Below are positions 46,801 through 57,653 of a stretch of DNA of 64,000 nucleotides, piece after piece. Origin of the DNA: Siphonodentalium dalli (Eukaryota > Mollusca > Scaphopoda > Gadilida > Siphonodentaliidae); the NCBI GenBank assembly GCA_032622095.1, contig CP136069.1, forward strand, positions 127,741,450 to 127,805,449, read 5' to 3'. Under the pieces are notes generated by a model. That model did not search any database. It saw only the letters and a list, made by a program, of their open reading frames with translations, and had not been told where the DNA came from. A program made the position numbers and the translations under genes. How positions within the stretch are numbered: position 1 is the stretch's first letter; every line of letters begins with the position of its first letter.

Positions 46801-47407
46801 TTTGTTTATGCCACGATCTTTACAATGCGATGGATAAACACTTTTCTGTTCAAATTGTATGGAGAAAGTTTAATCAACTCTGCGTGGTATAAATAATAGT
46901 ACATGTATAAGTCTACAACGTGATCATTTTCACGAGAACAGAAATCTGATTTTTTTTACTCAAAATTCAGACTATATCAGGAATTTGGATTTGTTCGACG
47001 TGGATCGACAAAACTTATTTTTTTTATAGCGTGTGGTCATCGGACAGTAATCACACATAGAACGGAATCAGAAATGTGTATTCTAAATCCGAGTCGTGAC
47101 GTGTTAGGTTATCTTCAATAGCGATTGTCATTTGGTGGGCCACGGGATATTAAGTGGATAGAAAACTTATATTCCATAGTGCTTGGACACTGAGCGGTAT
47201 TGTCATGTATCGAACGGAATCAGAACGGTCTAAGCATGATATGTTAGAAGGTTATCTACAAATGAGATTGTCATCAGGCACGCCACGGAATAGTAAGTAC
47301 TGCATTACTGGTATCGTGCGCGATCAACGACAGTACAGATGACCATTATCGCCGTGTCACTGCTGTCAAGATGGTCAGATAGATGACGGATTGGTTTGCA
47401 AGCCTGG

Positions 47408-47501
47408 AATAAACAGATCACGGATACCTATGAATAAATACAATGGCGACGCTCAATAAACAGATCACGGATACCTATGAATAAATACAATGGCGACACT
47501 C
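47408..47501 (+). repeat. 47-bp tandem duplication
   Basis: Two units beginning AATAAACAGATCACGGATAC (47408-47454 and 47455-47501) differ by a single base near the end, indicating a recent duplication. Confidence 0.9.
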
Positions 47502-48192
47502 ATTACAATGGGACCCATCGGGGGAAACCTGGAACGGTTTAGCCTTGTTCGTCATTTGCAGTAATGGACTAAGCGATTCTGATTTTAATCGCCGTATCGG
47601 GGTTCGACTATCGTTTAGTGATAAATGGATGGGAGGTTCTCCGGATAGAACTCACAATGAGGTTACTACCCGATAGTGGACTGGGCGGAAACCAGTCTAA
47701 GATCTTTACCAGATAAGGAGTGTAATCCTAACCATCAATCGGTCGAATACCCCGGTTATTTTAGCACAAACAATCATTGTAAGTGGATAGGGGAATGCAA
47801 ATCGACAAACCTAATTGAATCGCACAAGAATTCGACTCAATATTTAATGCGCCATGCAGTATTGTGTGCACATTGATACAATTTGCATAGCCATGTAACA
47901 CATATTACGGGAACAATGAACATCAGATTAAAATATCTCGAATATCAGTTAATATTTAACAATATGACGTACAGAAACATGAGACGCAATTGCGTGCCGC
48001 GAGTTGGCCCCTGAGTCATGGTATCGCCCACTTCAACAAGAAGTAACAAGAAATGCTCATGAATATTTAATACTTTTTGGAAGATAAGCATTCTAATTCG
48101 TATTTGAGCCTAAACAAAAGACGGAGATCGACGAAAGTTGACGAAATATTACGAATAAATGACACGAACACGACCGTTCACTGACGATCGAA
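47502..48192. other. Unassigned DNA
   Basis: No feature supported. Confidence 0.35.
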
Positions 48193-48196
48193 TTAA

Positions 48197-48535
48197 AGGG
48201 GTACTGTACAATAAATCCGGTCCTTTTAAACTCGAACATAATATATGCAACAAATGAATGAATTTGAGCCATGGATTAGTGCAAAAATACATTCATGTGC
48301 TCTATGAGCGATGCAAACAACATGGTAAATATAATGAAAATGAGTTTATGGCTCGAGTCATTAATTCATTTTCATTATACTTACCATATGTTGTTTGCAT
48401 GTCTTTCATATATATCAAATGGGTGTATTTTGTACTAATGCATGGCTCAAATTCATTCATTTGCTGCATATATTCTGTTGAGTATAACAGTATCGATGGT
48501 CCCATAAATAGTCGAATTTAGTGTACAGTCCCCCT
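48197..48535 (+). mobile_element. TTAA element, AGGGG-TACTGTACA family, copy 2
   Basis: Termini AGGGGTACTGTACAATAAAT and near complement (ATTTAGTGTACAGTCCCCCT) between TTAA sites (48193-48196 and 48536-48539). The two halves are inverted copies for most of the length, so the whole element can fold as one long stem. Non-autonomous, 339 bp. Confidence 0.82.
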
Positions 48536-48539
48536 TTAA

Positions 48540-49395
48540 ACCTACATGTAGTAGTTTCTCGTTTTTGACATTCTATGTTTCAATATAGATCGACGAACAC
48601 CCCCGGTTCGGCATCATTTGTCTCCACCAACAGTCCACGTAAACAGGGGCGACACAGTGCAACCACACAATCGGCCTGTTCATACATCGCTCGATCAGGT
48701 CAACGATTATTAAATGTACCCATTCATACGGAGATGGCAGTGTGTGCGTCGACTTGCCGCGATATGGCCTGCTGACTGAAAACATGTTAAATACCAATGG
48801 CTGTTTGAAGCCTATTGGGCCCGCTTTTGCCGTATCCTGGTCCAGTTCCTGGAATTATAATAGGTCGACAAATACTCTTATACGGACTTTATATGACACA
48901 GAACGACTTATTATACAAGCCATATCAAATTTAGAAAAAAAATAGAAAAAGCAAGACTTCCTGTAACATGCATGTAATTGTATGGTTTCATTCCATAATA
49001 AGGTGAGTTTGGCAGTCGTTGTGTAAGGTAAATATATACGCTATCGATTAGCATTAGTCCTATGGAGATATAACAGACGTGGCTTACATTATATATACTT
49101 TGCATTTCCGTTCATGCCATGTGCCATATTGTATGGAGAGATCTCTGTCGATCGTTGAACTAGGCATAAATTCCTTAGCAGCAAACTGATTGACATGGAA
49201 CCCCACGCGTCTGGTTTAAATAATTAGTTATATTTAATAGATTGACCAGCGCAGACATTCCCCACATGCTGTGCTTATTTGGCCGCATGTTACATCCATA
49301 GCTGGTCAATTAGATTTCCGGATGACAAACGAATGGTGGTCCGAGTGTTCTTATATACCATGTACTAATAGCAAGCTGTACGACCGACTCACAGC
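48540..49395. other. Unassigned DNA
   Basis: No recognised feature; short frames on both strands without motifs. Confidence 0.35.
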
Positions 49396-49745
49396 CCCGC
49401 CTGTTCTCCCGAAACCGCACAGTATATGCTTATAATATAACTTGTTTATGTAGATGATCTGCTTAGATTCGCCTCAATTTGAGTCGATAATGTGTTGAAA
49501 TGAGAGAGTTTTAGTCTCATTATCGACTCATAATGAAGCGATTCTAAGAATATTATGACACAAATAACCCAACTCTCGACTTTTCATGTGTACGCTCTTT
49601 AAAATACGTTTCACTGTTGCCCACGCTACAAAACGAAATAACGGATATCATATGATCTGCTTATTTCAGAATCAAATAATCACATTATGTACATAGTTCC
49701 CAGTATAGGTCGATTATGTGCGTATTTGCGCGAGGATATGTTGCA
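49396..49745 (+). repeat. Dispersed ~350-bp repeat, full copy 2
   Basis: Matches 38994-39370 over its length, including GTTCTCCCGAAACCGCACAG, TTATCGACTCATAATGAAGC and ATAGGTCGATTATGTGCGTA. See copy 1. Confidence 0.7.
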
Positions 49746-50218
49746 CAGCCTCTTTGTGCACAACATACACTATGTAACGGCTGAAAAATTTGGTTAAATG
49801 TGTGGACTCGTATGGTCTTTAGATGGAAAATTTGGATTTGAAATTTGTTATTTTCGTAATATATATGAAAACGAGAAATTGAAGTGTCTCCATATAGTGG
49901 ATATAGAGATAACACATAACGGTAAAAATGGATCCTTTAGTAAGCTTGTCAATATGGGATGTTTATGACCAAATTATGAGTGAGACATCCGAATCACCCA
50001 CTGTCACACGATCAGTGTCACCGACGATGTACATGAACTACACAATTCGGAGATAAACCGCTTCCACGTGCTCATGTTTGGCGACACGGACACAGCAATC
50101 TCGACACAATGCGCAGCCCGAATTTGTCCAGATATTGTTGTTGATCGAACAATAATCGCCGATCCCATTTTTTATCAATTATATGGAATTTTAATCAATT
50201 CCATGCGATAGACATATT

Positions 50219-50807
50219 ATGGCTGCGGACACACGTATCACAGTAGCGATGTCATAGTAGGTGTGACAATTTATTATGGTGGAGTTTGGTGACAATTGGT
50301 CGTCATAATTAATATGCCATATCAAGCTATGTCACCCTCTGCAAATTCGCACAATGAGTCTACCAAGCTCTACCAGCGACGGTCGATATCTTAAGGATGT
50401 ATCTACATGTGAATGTCTTGTCGCTGTTGATCTTTACTCAACACGCAGTGTTATATTTTGCATGCTAACACACAAGTCCACTTGATAACTTAATGAATAA
50501 CCCATTTCTGTCAACAGCCATGATTGTTCTTATTAATGAAATTAATTTAAGTAGATAAACATGCATTCATTGAGATATTATATATATCGTAGCGAATACA
50601 ATTTAGCAAAACGTAATGAGTAGAGATCAATCTTGGTGAAACGCAATGGGTTAATTGGTCCAGTCGACTCATTGTGCGGAAACTCAGCGGGCAACATGAT
50701 TGGCTATGGCATATTAATTATGACGAACAATTGTCACCAATCTCCACCATAATAAATTGTCACACCTACTATGACATCGCTGCTGTGATACGTGTGTCCG
50801 CAGCCAT
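50219..50807. mobile_element. Foldback element, ~145-bp arms
   Basis: Left arm 50219-50364 and right arm 50663-50807 are reverse complements (outer end ATGGCTGCGGACACACG; inner part CGCACAATGAGTC). Interior ~300 bp AT-rich without a gene. The flanking duplication is not clear. The 92-codon frame at 50674 lies in the right arm and beyond. Confidence 0.78.
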
Positions 50808-50969
50808 TGCTTGTAATTTAAATGGAAGTCCATGTTTAATTCACGGTTTTGAAATAATGGATGTGGCGCTATTGATTCTTCAATTTAAATCTGAAGAGAA
50901 CAATTTGTGTTGTCACTCCTATCCATCTTTTGATCAAAGCTATTTAATTTGACAGTTATATGGCTTCTT

Positions 50970-51632
50970 TTGTGCCGTTTTAATTGAGCACAGAGAAGTG
51001 TTAAGGGTGTCATACATGTATGTTTTGTATAAAACACGTGGAAAGTAATAATTTTGTATGGGTGGGTATAGCTCTTTATATGACTGTTTAAACGAGCGCG
51101 GAAAGTGCTGTTATTGCATGTGTTGAAGATGTACATGTATACCTTTTATAAAGCAGTCACGTGGCAATCACATTTTGCCAGCGTGAGTATACGACCCGTT
51201 TTAAATGAGCGAGGAAAGTGTATTATTGTGTTAAGGATGTAATAAATCTATAACTTCTATAAAGGATGCACGTGGCAATTTATTTTTGCCAGCTTGAGTA
51301 TACGGCTCTTTCTGTGCCTTTCTAACTGAGCGCGGAAAGTGTTGTTATTGTGTTAACGGTGTAATAATACATGTATAACATTTAGAAAGCATGCACGTGC
51401 ATGGCATATATTGAATTTTGCCAGCGTGGGGTCGAGGCTAGTTTTGTGCCATTTTAAATTGAGAGCAGAGAGTTCTGTTACTATTAACGATGTAATACGT
51501 GTATAACTTGTATAAAGCATGGACGTGGCAATATACTTTTGCCAGCGTACATGGGTTTGTGGTTTTGTATGCAGTTTTAATTGAGCGCAGATAGTGCTGT
51601 TAATGTGCTAACGATGTAATACATGTATACTA
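50970..51632 (+). repeat. Satellite-like array, ~110-131 bp unit
   Basis: About 5.5 diverged units start near 50974, 51083, 51195, 51316, 51447 and 51571. The shared unit runs GTTTTAATTGAGCGCGGAAA, GTGTTAACGATGTAATACAT, GCACGTGGCAAT and TTTTGCCAGCGTG. Units are about 75-85% alike by eye. Confidence 0.88.
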
Positions 51633-51743
51633 GCAGAACAAAATGACAATGCAGAGAAAATAAGATCAAACCTCAAAGATAAAATCTATAAACTTACCGA
51701 AGAAATTAAATCTTACCTGGCAGATCATCGAATACAAGTCTAA
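51633..51743 (+). pseudogene. Lysine/glutamate-rich open fragment a
   Basis: The first of three short coding-like pieces. 36 codons to the TAA at 51741-51743, reading AEQNDNAEKIRSNLKD and EEIKSYLADHRIQV; helical, coiled-coil-like. It directly abuts the satellite array. Not recognised; possibly a remnant of a mobile element gene. Confidence 0.3.
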
Positions 51744-51829
51744 ACAGATAGAAAATAAGTTAAAATGACATGGCTCATTCGAACCTCCAAATTATTTTTT
51801 CTACGTAATTTGGAGCGATGGGTACGATA

Positions 51830-52144
51830 GGTCGATAAATAAACGAACTAATTATATACCGGCTTCATATGCTTTGAAAAACACTTGCCAAAGTCACAGC
51901 CATATTTCAGCAGTTTTCAACTTTTCGCTAGAAGTCAGACAAACGCTCTTAATTGCTACCATATCAGGAATAGACTGCCAAGGAACGCTCTTTTTTGTTC
52001 CATGTCGTGCAAATGGCTGCTTTGTGTTTGGGACCCAAACACCGTATTCACCGTTGTATTTTTCATTACTTCAATGCGTCTTTTTGGGTTACATAATGTT
52101 CGTAGAAAGGCAGTTTAGATATTTATCGACCTATTTCGATACTG
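51830..52144. mobile_element. Inverted-repeat MITE, ~315 bp
   Basis: Left terminus TACGATAGGTCGATAAAT and right end ATTTATCGACCTATTTCGATAC are complementary. The interior (CGTGCAAATGGCTG, TTTGGGACCCAAACACCGT, GTTCGTAGAAAGG) recurs in reverse at about 20188-20345. Non-autonomous. Confidence 0.6.
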
Positions 52145-52256
52145 AGAAACATTCAAAATCGAATAATATCGTGTGTATTTTGTAGCGCAAACCACCATGT
52201 GGCTTTAAAGAACGTATCGTAAATATCACCGAGAACTCAAACAATAATGTGATTAA

Positions 52257-52418
52257 AGCTCGAGAACAAGATTGGCAGAAATACAAGAAATTGTAAAGAA
52301 AATATCAAAGCATGAATATAAAGATTTAGCTATATTTGGTAGAATCGTCAAAAAAGATGTAAGTAAGAACAGACCCATACAAATTACTAAAACTCCATTG
52401 GAACAAGAAATAGAATGA
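52257..52418 (+). pseudogene. Lysine-rich open fragment b
   Basis: A 53-codon stretch ending at TGA 52416-52418: LAEIQEIVKKISKHEYKDLA then IFGRIVKKDVSKNRPIQITK. Charged and helical, no ATG start. The codon composition is strikingly A-rich. Family unknown; could be part of the same decayed gene as fragments a and c. Confidence 0.35.
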
Positions 52419-52630
52419 CTCAAAATGGCATAAACTAAAATGACTCAAAATGCCATGAAACTAATATGATCATACGTAAACGTAATTTGCGCCCTCTTGT
52501 TACTGTTCATGGGATTATCTGATGAATTTTTATCTTTAGATGGATTTGATGATAAACCCTAACGGGACACAAGAAAATAATATCTACAATGTATGAAAAT
52601 AATCACATGTAACGTAAATGTGGATATTTA

Positions 52631-52780
52631 GCCTGCCCGTGTAATACGAGTCTCAGCTGTCTGGCCATCGACGCAGTCCTGTCTGGAATTTTGCGCGCCG
52701 ATGTAGGTTGTGACGTCATGATGTACGTCTTGATGTCATGACGCCTTTACTGGTTTCACAAGAAGCAATCTTAAAAGGAC
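52631..52780 (+). repeat. Dispersed ~150-bp repeat, copy 1
   Basis: Matches 57508-57653: GTGTAATACGAGTCTCAGCT, GTCTGGCCATCGACGCAGTC and TGACGTCATGATGTACGTC. About 80% alike by eye. No termini found. Confidence 0.75.
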
Positions 52781-53419
52781 TCTGCGATCTTTCAATCGGA
52801 ACTTATAGTTTCCGTTTGTCGTCCTTGCACTTTGAGAATATTTCTTCAATCTTTCAGTCGGAAATACCGTTAGAAAATAGAAGATCAAATCTAAACGGCC
52901 AGTAAGGCCCCTAGAATCCTCTTTCGGGGCAAATATTTTAAAATAATTTTATAAAATATGTAAACAAAACTTTTTCATGCAATTTCAGTTTTTGTTAACC
53001 AGGGCTTTGGTTTAATTTACATTCAATTTTTTAAATATCTTTGGCTTTAGGAGCATGATGTTCCTACGTATGATGAAGTATAGCTAACATTTAGCAGAAC
53101 AAAGTTTTTTATTTTTGCCCTGGAGCATTTTGCCCAATTACACATTTCGAGGTGGTATTAATCAATACAAAATGGCGACCGTCGCCAACAATAATTTTTT
53201 GGACTCTGGCTGACCCTTGAGTTATGAATAAATTATTTTATTTTAGATAAGTTCAATCTATTTTAGATTGGGCTGAAAAAGTCGATTAGTATATCTCATA
53301 TCCGCATACGTATATACCCTAGGTCGCTTCGCTTCCGAGGCTTCGCCGCGGGAGAGCGGGCGCTATAACAAGAAAAACAAAGCAACACCAAACAACACAA
53401 TATATATTTAATCAGAGAA
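52781..53419. other. Unassigned AT-rich DNA
   Basis: A short GC-rich island (about 53322-53365, TCGCTTCGCTTCCGAGGC) stands out against the AT-rich background. No gene recognised. Confidence 0.35.
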
Positions 53420-53554
53420 ATGACAAAAGAAGAATTATCAGCAATTCAAACTTCGAATGGAATTAAAGTTCAAAGAGAAGAAGTCATTCCCAGAACTAAT
53501 ATATCGTATAGAGGGAAACAGACTTATACAGGGATGAAGAAAGTCACCAAGTGA
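53420..53554 (+). CDS. Small 44-codon ORF (fragment c)
   Basis: ATG at 53420 and TGA at 53552-53554. The product starts MTKEELSAIQTSNGIKVQRE and continues through EEVIPRTNISYRGKQTY. The composition is protein-like with purine-rich codons similar to fragments a and b. The AGAG four bases before the ATG is unremarkable. Not recognised; it might be a gene end from a decayed mobile or virus-like insertion, but nothing proves that. Confidence 0.3.
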   Translation: MTKEELSAIQTSNGIKVQREEVIPRTNISYRGKQTYTGMKKVTK

Positions 53555-53795
53555 ACATAACTCCACATACAATTGTGAAAATATTCTATGAATATGACTT
53601 GTGTAACATAATAACATGGAACAGGGGACTAAAGGTCAAATTGACTTGTTCCAGAATAAATATAATATAATTCCACATATACCCATTTGTGAAAACATTC
53701 TATGAATATGACATGTGTAACATAATAATATGGAGCAGGGGACTAAAAGTCATATTGACTTGTTCCAGAATTATATGATAATGAGCTTATTTTAG
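53555..53795 (+). repeat. Tandem duplication of a ~120-bp unit
   Basis: Two units share ATTCTATGAATATGAC, TGTGTAACATAATAA and GGGGACTAAA with TTGACTTGTTCCAGAAT. Roughly 88% identical by eye. It begins right after the ORF at 53420. Confidence 0.85.
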
Positions 53796-54542
53796 GTCCA
53801 ATATGAACCTATGTGAATATTTAGGTCCAATATGAACTATTTTCACGAGGATATGTTGATATTTTAGCCACAATATTTGTGCTTTTGTCACTTTTTTCTG
53901 ACAATACGTTTTGGTGCCACTTTTTAATTGAGTATTTCCAAACAGGAAACAAAAAGAATTTATCTCAATATATATATTTTTTAGTTTAGCAATGACATAT
54001 TTAAGATAATTTATCTAACAGCGACTATCAAAACAGTTTCCTAACGAGGTGTGCTACAGGAAACCATTTGTTTGTCAAATTGGAGTCAATGGCCGTACTC
54101 TGTGGTATCAATCATCAAGTATAAATTCGAAACATATTCACCTCATTGACATAAGCCGCGAATCCATTATACGCTTTCAATAAGGACACAATTAGCCATG
54201 TCGGGCCGGATAGCAATGTGTGTTTTGTTTCCGACCAATTGAATGTAAGTTTTTGTATATACCCTATGGGGATCAATTTCCAAAAAACAAAAAGCTTGTT
54301 GCCAATGTTTTTGCTAAATCGTAATTGTTTCTGGAAATTCATTTTATTTTAGCAATTTGCTAAAATGGCAATCGGCAGCACGAACACTGACCATATATAT
54401 ACGTTATATACATTGGAAGTTTCCTTAGGAAATGTTCAGATAAAACCAACAAACATAGGCTTTGACATATACGCTTATTATCTGAACTTTTCTCACCAAT
54501 AATTATGAGTTCATCTTCACTTGTATCATCATATTTTCTTGA
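53796..54542. other. Unassigned AT-rich DNA
   Basis: Short repeat of TTTAGGTCCAATATGAAC (about 53791 and 53820). No gene recognised. Confidence 0.35.
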
Positions 54543-54893
54543 TCATCCCTCCTGATGAATAATATACAATAAGCGATTCAATAGAAATGTGTCAGAACCA
54601 GCACCCCCGTTAGATTGTAGTATTGTCTGTAAGCGACTGGATACAAATGTGTCAGACCCATCACCTCCCCCGTTAGTGTGTAGTAGTGTCTGTAAGCGAC
54701 TGGACACACAGCACCTCTGTGATAACTGGGTGTGATAATCCATTAAGTATATATGAAGGGTTAAGTTGTCGACCAGGTTTGTGTTTATAAGATTCCTGAA
54801 TGTATCTACATATTGTGCCCCAACAACTTCACTCGGTGAGGTGTTGCTCATCTCTGTAACTCCAAAAATGTAAAATACTTCAGTTTTAGCCAC
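54543..54893 (-). CDS. Repeat-containing open frame, possible exon
   Basis: An open frame of 116 codons, but its first codon is GTG; the first ATG gives about 102 residues (MSNTSPSEVVGAQYVDTFRN). The C-terminal half has an in-frame 20-21-residue repeat: SSRLQTLLHTNGGGDGSDTF, SSRLQTILQSNGGAGSDTF and a partial third copy. The matching DNA repeat is 60-63 bp, a multiple of three. No known domain; could be an exon of a host gene or chance over a minisatellite. Confidence 0.3.
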   Translation of the reverse strand: MAKTEVFYIFGVTEMSNTSPSEVVGAQYVDTFRNLINTNLVDNLTLHIYLMDYHTQLSQRCCVSSRLQTLLHTNGGGDGSDTFVSSRLQTILQSNGGAGSDTFLLNRLLYIIHQEG

Positions 54894-55111
54894 CTTTGGT
54901 TAGAATGGAAAGGATTGCTGGATGACTGAAGCCCAGTATCGTCCATAAACCCCCAAGACTGTCTTGTCATATACTGACGTACACCTACTTTATATATACA
55001 AACTTTTCAAAACAGGAGGTAGAAACCGCGTGAACTTATTAATCGTTAATGTATAAATAGAATTTCAAACCAGTCTCTACGCTACATACCCACTTCCTCT
55101 CCTCTATCCAA

Positions 55112-55113
<2 letters not shown>

Positions 55114-55178
<65 letters not shown>
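55114..55178. repeat. (CT)n microsatellite
   Basis: About 65 bases of uninterrupted CT dinucleotides. The Arg-Glu-rich minus-strand frame over it is an artefact. Confidence 0.97.
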
Positions 55179-55181
<3 letters not shown>

Positions 55182-55239
55182 CTCCCTCGTGCTCTCTCCG
55201 ACTCTCATTTATCACTCGGTAATTTTTCTCTATCATAAA

Positions 55240-56158
55240 CAGAAAAACCGTAACATATTACTCGACATGACCTATTTTGAAACGATTTACATGTTAATAT
55301 GATGTTTTGCGATTATATGTGACTATATATTTTGGAAATAATAAAATATTTAAAAAAAGAAGGTGTTCCACATCTCTATAACTCCTGTTTTGAGTACCGC
55401 ACTACAATGTATCCCTAAATTTGCGCCTGTTTGAGACAGTACAATCATTTATCTCATCTCATCATTATCAGAATTCTCACATTATAGTGTCTCTTACCCC
55501 CAAGTGCGAGACCATAGCCGACCCAAACAGCCACACTTAAACAGAAACTTCTACAATACACCTGAATTAAAACCATCTCTTATACTTACATATATTAGCA
55601 ATGAAATGCCAGAGGAGAAGAGCTCCGATAAGTTCGGCAACTTGTGCTCCAATCTAATATGTTCAAATCAGCTCTATAACTACATACATGACATATTTGA
55701 AAGTATTTAATTGCGTCACTATGTGTTTAACACACGCTTGTTCCTATAATTACAGTGTCCCAGCTGCTCCATATTTACATATGCCGGAAGCACATTGAAT
55801 AAAGTGTGGACAGATCTTCCCCTCGATGGGGAAATGTTTGCCTCCATCTTGCCCCCTTTGAGGTTCATATTACTCTTCCTCTATTAGGTGGCAGTAATGG
55901 GTCAAACGAACTGCCCGGGGTAGATAACTACTGCCCGATGGTAATGCTGGCGTATTCAACGGGGTTCCAGCCATTGGATTCATAGTATTGCCAGATAATT
56001 CAAGCCGGAATTACGGGATGACGTTGTTACCAAGAACGATGGTAGCACTCGTATCGATGGTAGTCACTGTCATGGATTAAACGCATCGAACACAAAGGTG
56101 TGGAATAAATACAAAACGCGACGTGCATCATTATTTGGAATATTATTCTCGAACTATT
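55240..56158. other. Unassigned DNA
   Basis: No recognised feature. Confidence 0.35.
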
Positions 56159-56229
56159 GCGGACGGCTCATATGGTCACATTTCACTCAAGCTTCGCTTT
56201 CGTGAAATATATCATTGAGCCGCCCGCAA
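56159..56229. repeat. Short imperfect hairpin upstream of the exon candidate
   Basis: TGCGGACGGCTCATATGG and TTCAC pair with GTGAA and ATTGAGCCGCCCGCA around a TCAAGCTTCGCTTTC loop. About 185 bases before the ATG at 56412. Could be a small MITE or a structured 5' region. Confidence 0.6.
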
Positions 56230-56411
56230 CTAATTCCGATAAAGGGTTATCGATTAAGATGCGCGTTGTGTTCCCTCTTTTTCCAAATCGGAAATTTAGA
56301 TACTACTTTTAATGCCACTGTATGGTTATTTTCCAATTGTAGAGTTTGGCTTGTTACGAAGCATCCCATTGGATATAGAAAGACAATGTTTATCACGATG
56401 ACAATCTAGAT

Positions 56412-56603
56412 ATGGACAACGAAACAGTTACAACGTCTGTGACCGAAGATGGCTATCAAGCCAATGTCACATCGAGAGGTCCTTATGATCATCTCACACC
56501 ATACGGAAACTTTGTGAATAGCCAGGTAGCATGGAAACTGCTGAAGGAATGTATCGACAAAACTCTGCTCAAGCCGCTGCCACATGATGGTAAGACACTT
56601 TAT
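56412..56603 (+). CDS. Probable first coding exon of an unidentified host gene
   Basis: A true ATG opens a frame encoding about 64 residues, including GYQANVTSRGPYDHLTPYG and NSQVAWKLLKECIDKTLLKP, up to a good splice donor (GATG followed by GTAAGA at about 56603). Past the donor the frame turns into AT-rich, intron-like sequence (YLTISLRIFKYIYKK). Compositional balance and a donor at the point where protein-like character ends set it apart from every other frame in the window. No signal peptide or membrane span. A soluble enzyme such as a methyltransferase is conceivable but unproven. No second exon was identified in the remaining 7 kb, so the gene may extend beyond the window or be a fragment. 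Confidence 0.5.
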
Positions 56604-56609
56604 CTTACA

Positions 56610-57507
56610 ATTAGCTTACGTATCTTCAAATACATATATAAAAAGATTTTATTTGCTCAATACATAATATAACTAGAATGCACTCTCTGGAGCTGCCTAT
56701 ACTTGCGCCCATCACACATTTGGCATGTTTTGTGGCGTCTTACCAACAACAGTTTGAACCACGGGTGCTGGCCTCTCGTTTGAGAGATCGATAACAAGAC
56801 TCTAGATATCAAATCTCAGTTCACCCATCGCAGAAATAGTTGTGTGTGCGGACAGTGATACGTACGAGTTGTTCGACATATTTATAGAAAGGGTGTGAAA
56901 ATGATTGGTTGCCGATGATGCTATATTATATACCTATTGGGTTAAATTACTAGTTTGACGAGAATCACATAATTACAAATACCGACACAATTAAATAAAA
57001 GACACGCGACCATTGGCTAGTCTTTGATTAACATTGTGTCAATGGGAACGTTCCCTCATTAGCAACTGATCTACAATCTTCGGGAACATACCATCAAAAT
57101 GCCTATATATTGCGTTGAGAATGAGAAAGCTTGTTTCCCCAGTTAATTAATAAGGCATTTTAATAATCCATGTTTCTGTGCACATTCACATTTTTCAGTG
57201 CAATTGTTTTTCAATTGAACCACGCGCTCGACTGTTTGGCCGGACACGATTTATATGCACCAGGATCTTTCGAAAATGTTTTGAACTTTCAAGAAATATG
57301 TTGGCAGTTGGCACCTCACTGTCTCTGCGAAAAAAAAGAACGATTCCGCACGCTTTTTTATACTTGATCTTAACTCATTTCTTCGAGTTTCAAGTTACAT
57401 AAAATAGACTTCTAATGGGCAGTACTATTGCCCACTTTTGTTTCCATGCAATATATATATATATTTATAATAATAAAACACGAAGTTGTTGGCAGATGGA
57501 ATGGTTT
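56610..57507. other. Probable intron or intergenic DNA
   Basis: Follows the exon candidate. A pyrimidine run with AG (CACATTTTTCAG, ending at about 57199) precedes a short open stretch (57200-57366), but the phase match and protein character are weak, so it is not called as exon 2. Confidence 0.3.
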
Positions 57508-57653
57508 AGCCAGTCCGTGTAATACGAGTCTAAGCTGTCTGGACATCGACGCAGTCATGTCTGGTGTTTTGCGCGACCACGTAGCTCGTGACGTCCTTAT
57601 GTGCGTCGTGACGTCATGGCGTCTTGATCGGTTTCCAGGAAGAAATCATTCAA
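57508..57653 (+). repeat. Dispersed ~150-bp repeat, copy 2
   Basis: See 52631-52780. Contains GTGTAATACGAGTCTAAGCT, GACATCGACGCAGTCATGTC and CGTGACGTCATGGCGTC. Confidence 0.75.

Noticed and set aside
50970-51632. CRISPR-like array
   Set aside because: Units are ~120 bp, diverged throughout, without short conserved repeats and unique spacers; the genome is eukaryotic.
55039-55236. Arg-Glu repeat protein
   Set aside because: Translation of the (CT)n microsatellite.
57200-57366. Second exon for the 56412 gene
   Set aside because: An acceptor-like CAG is present but the following frame is short, weakly protein-like and not clearly in phase.
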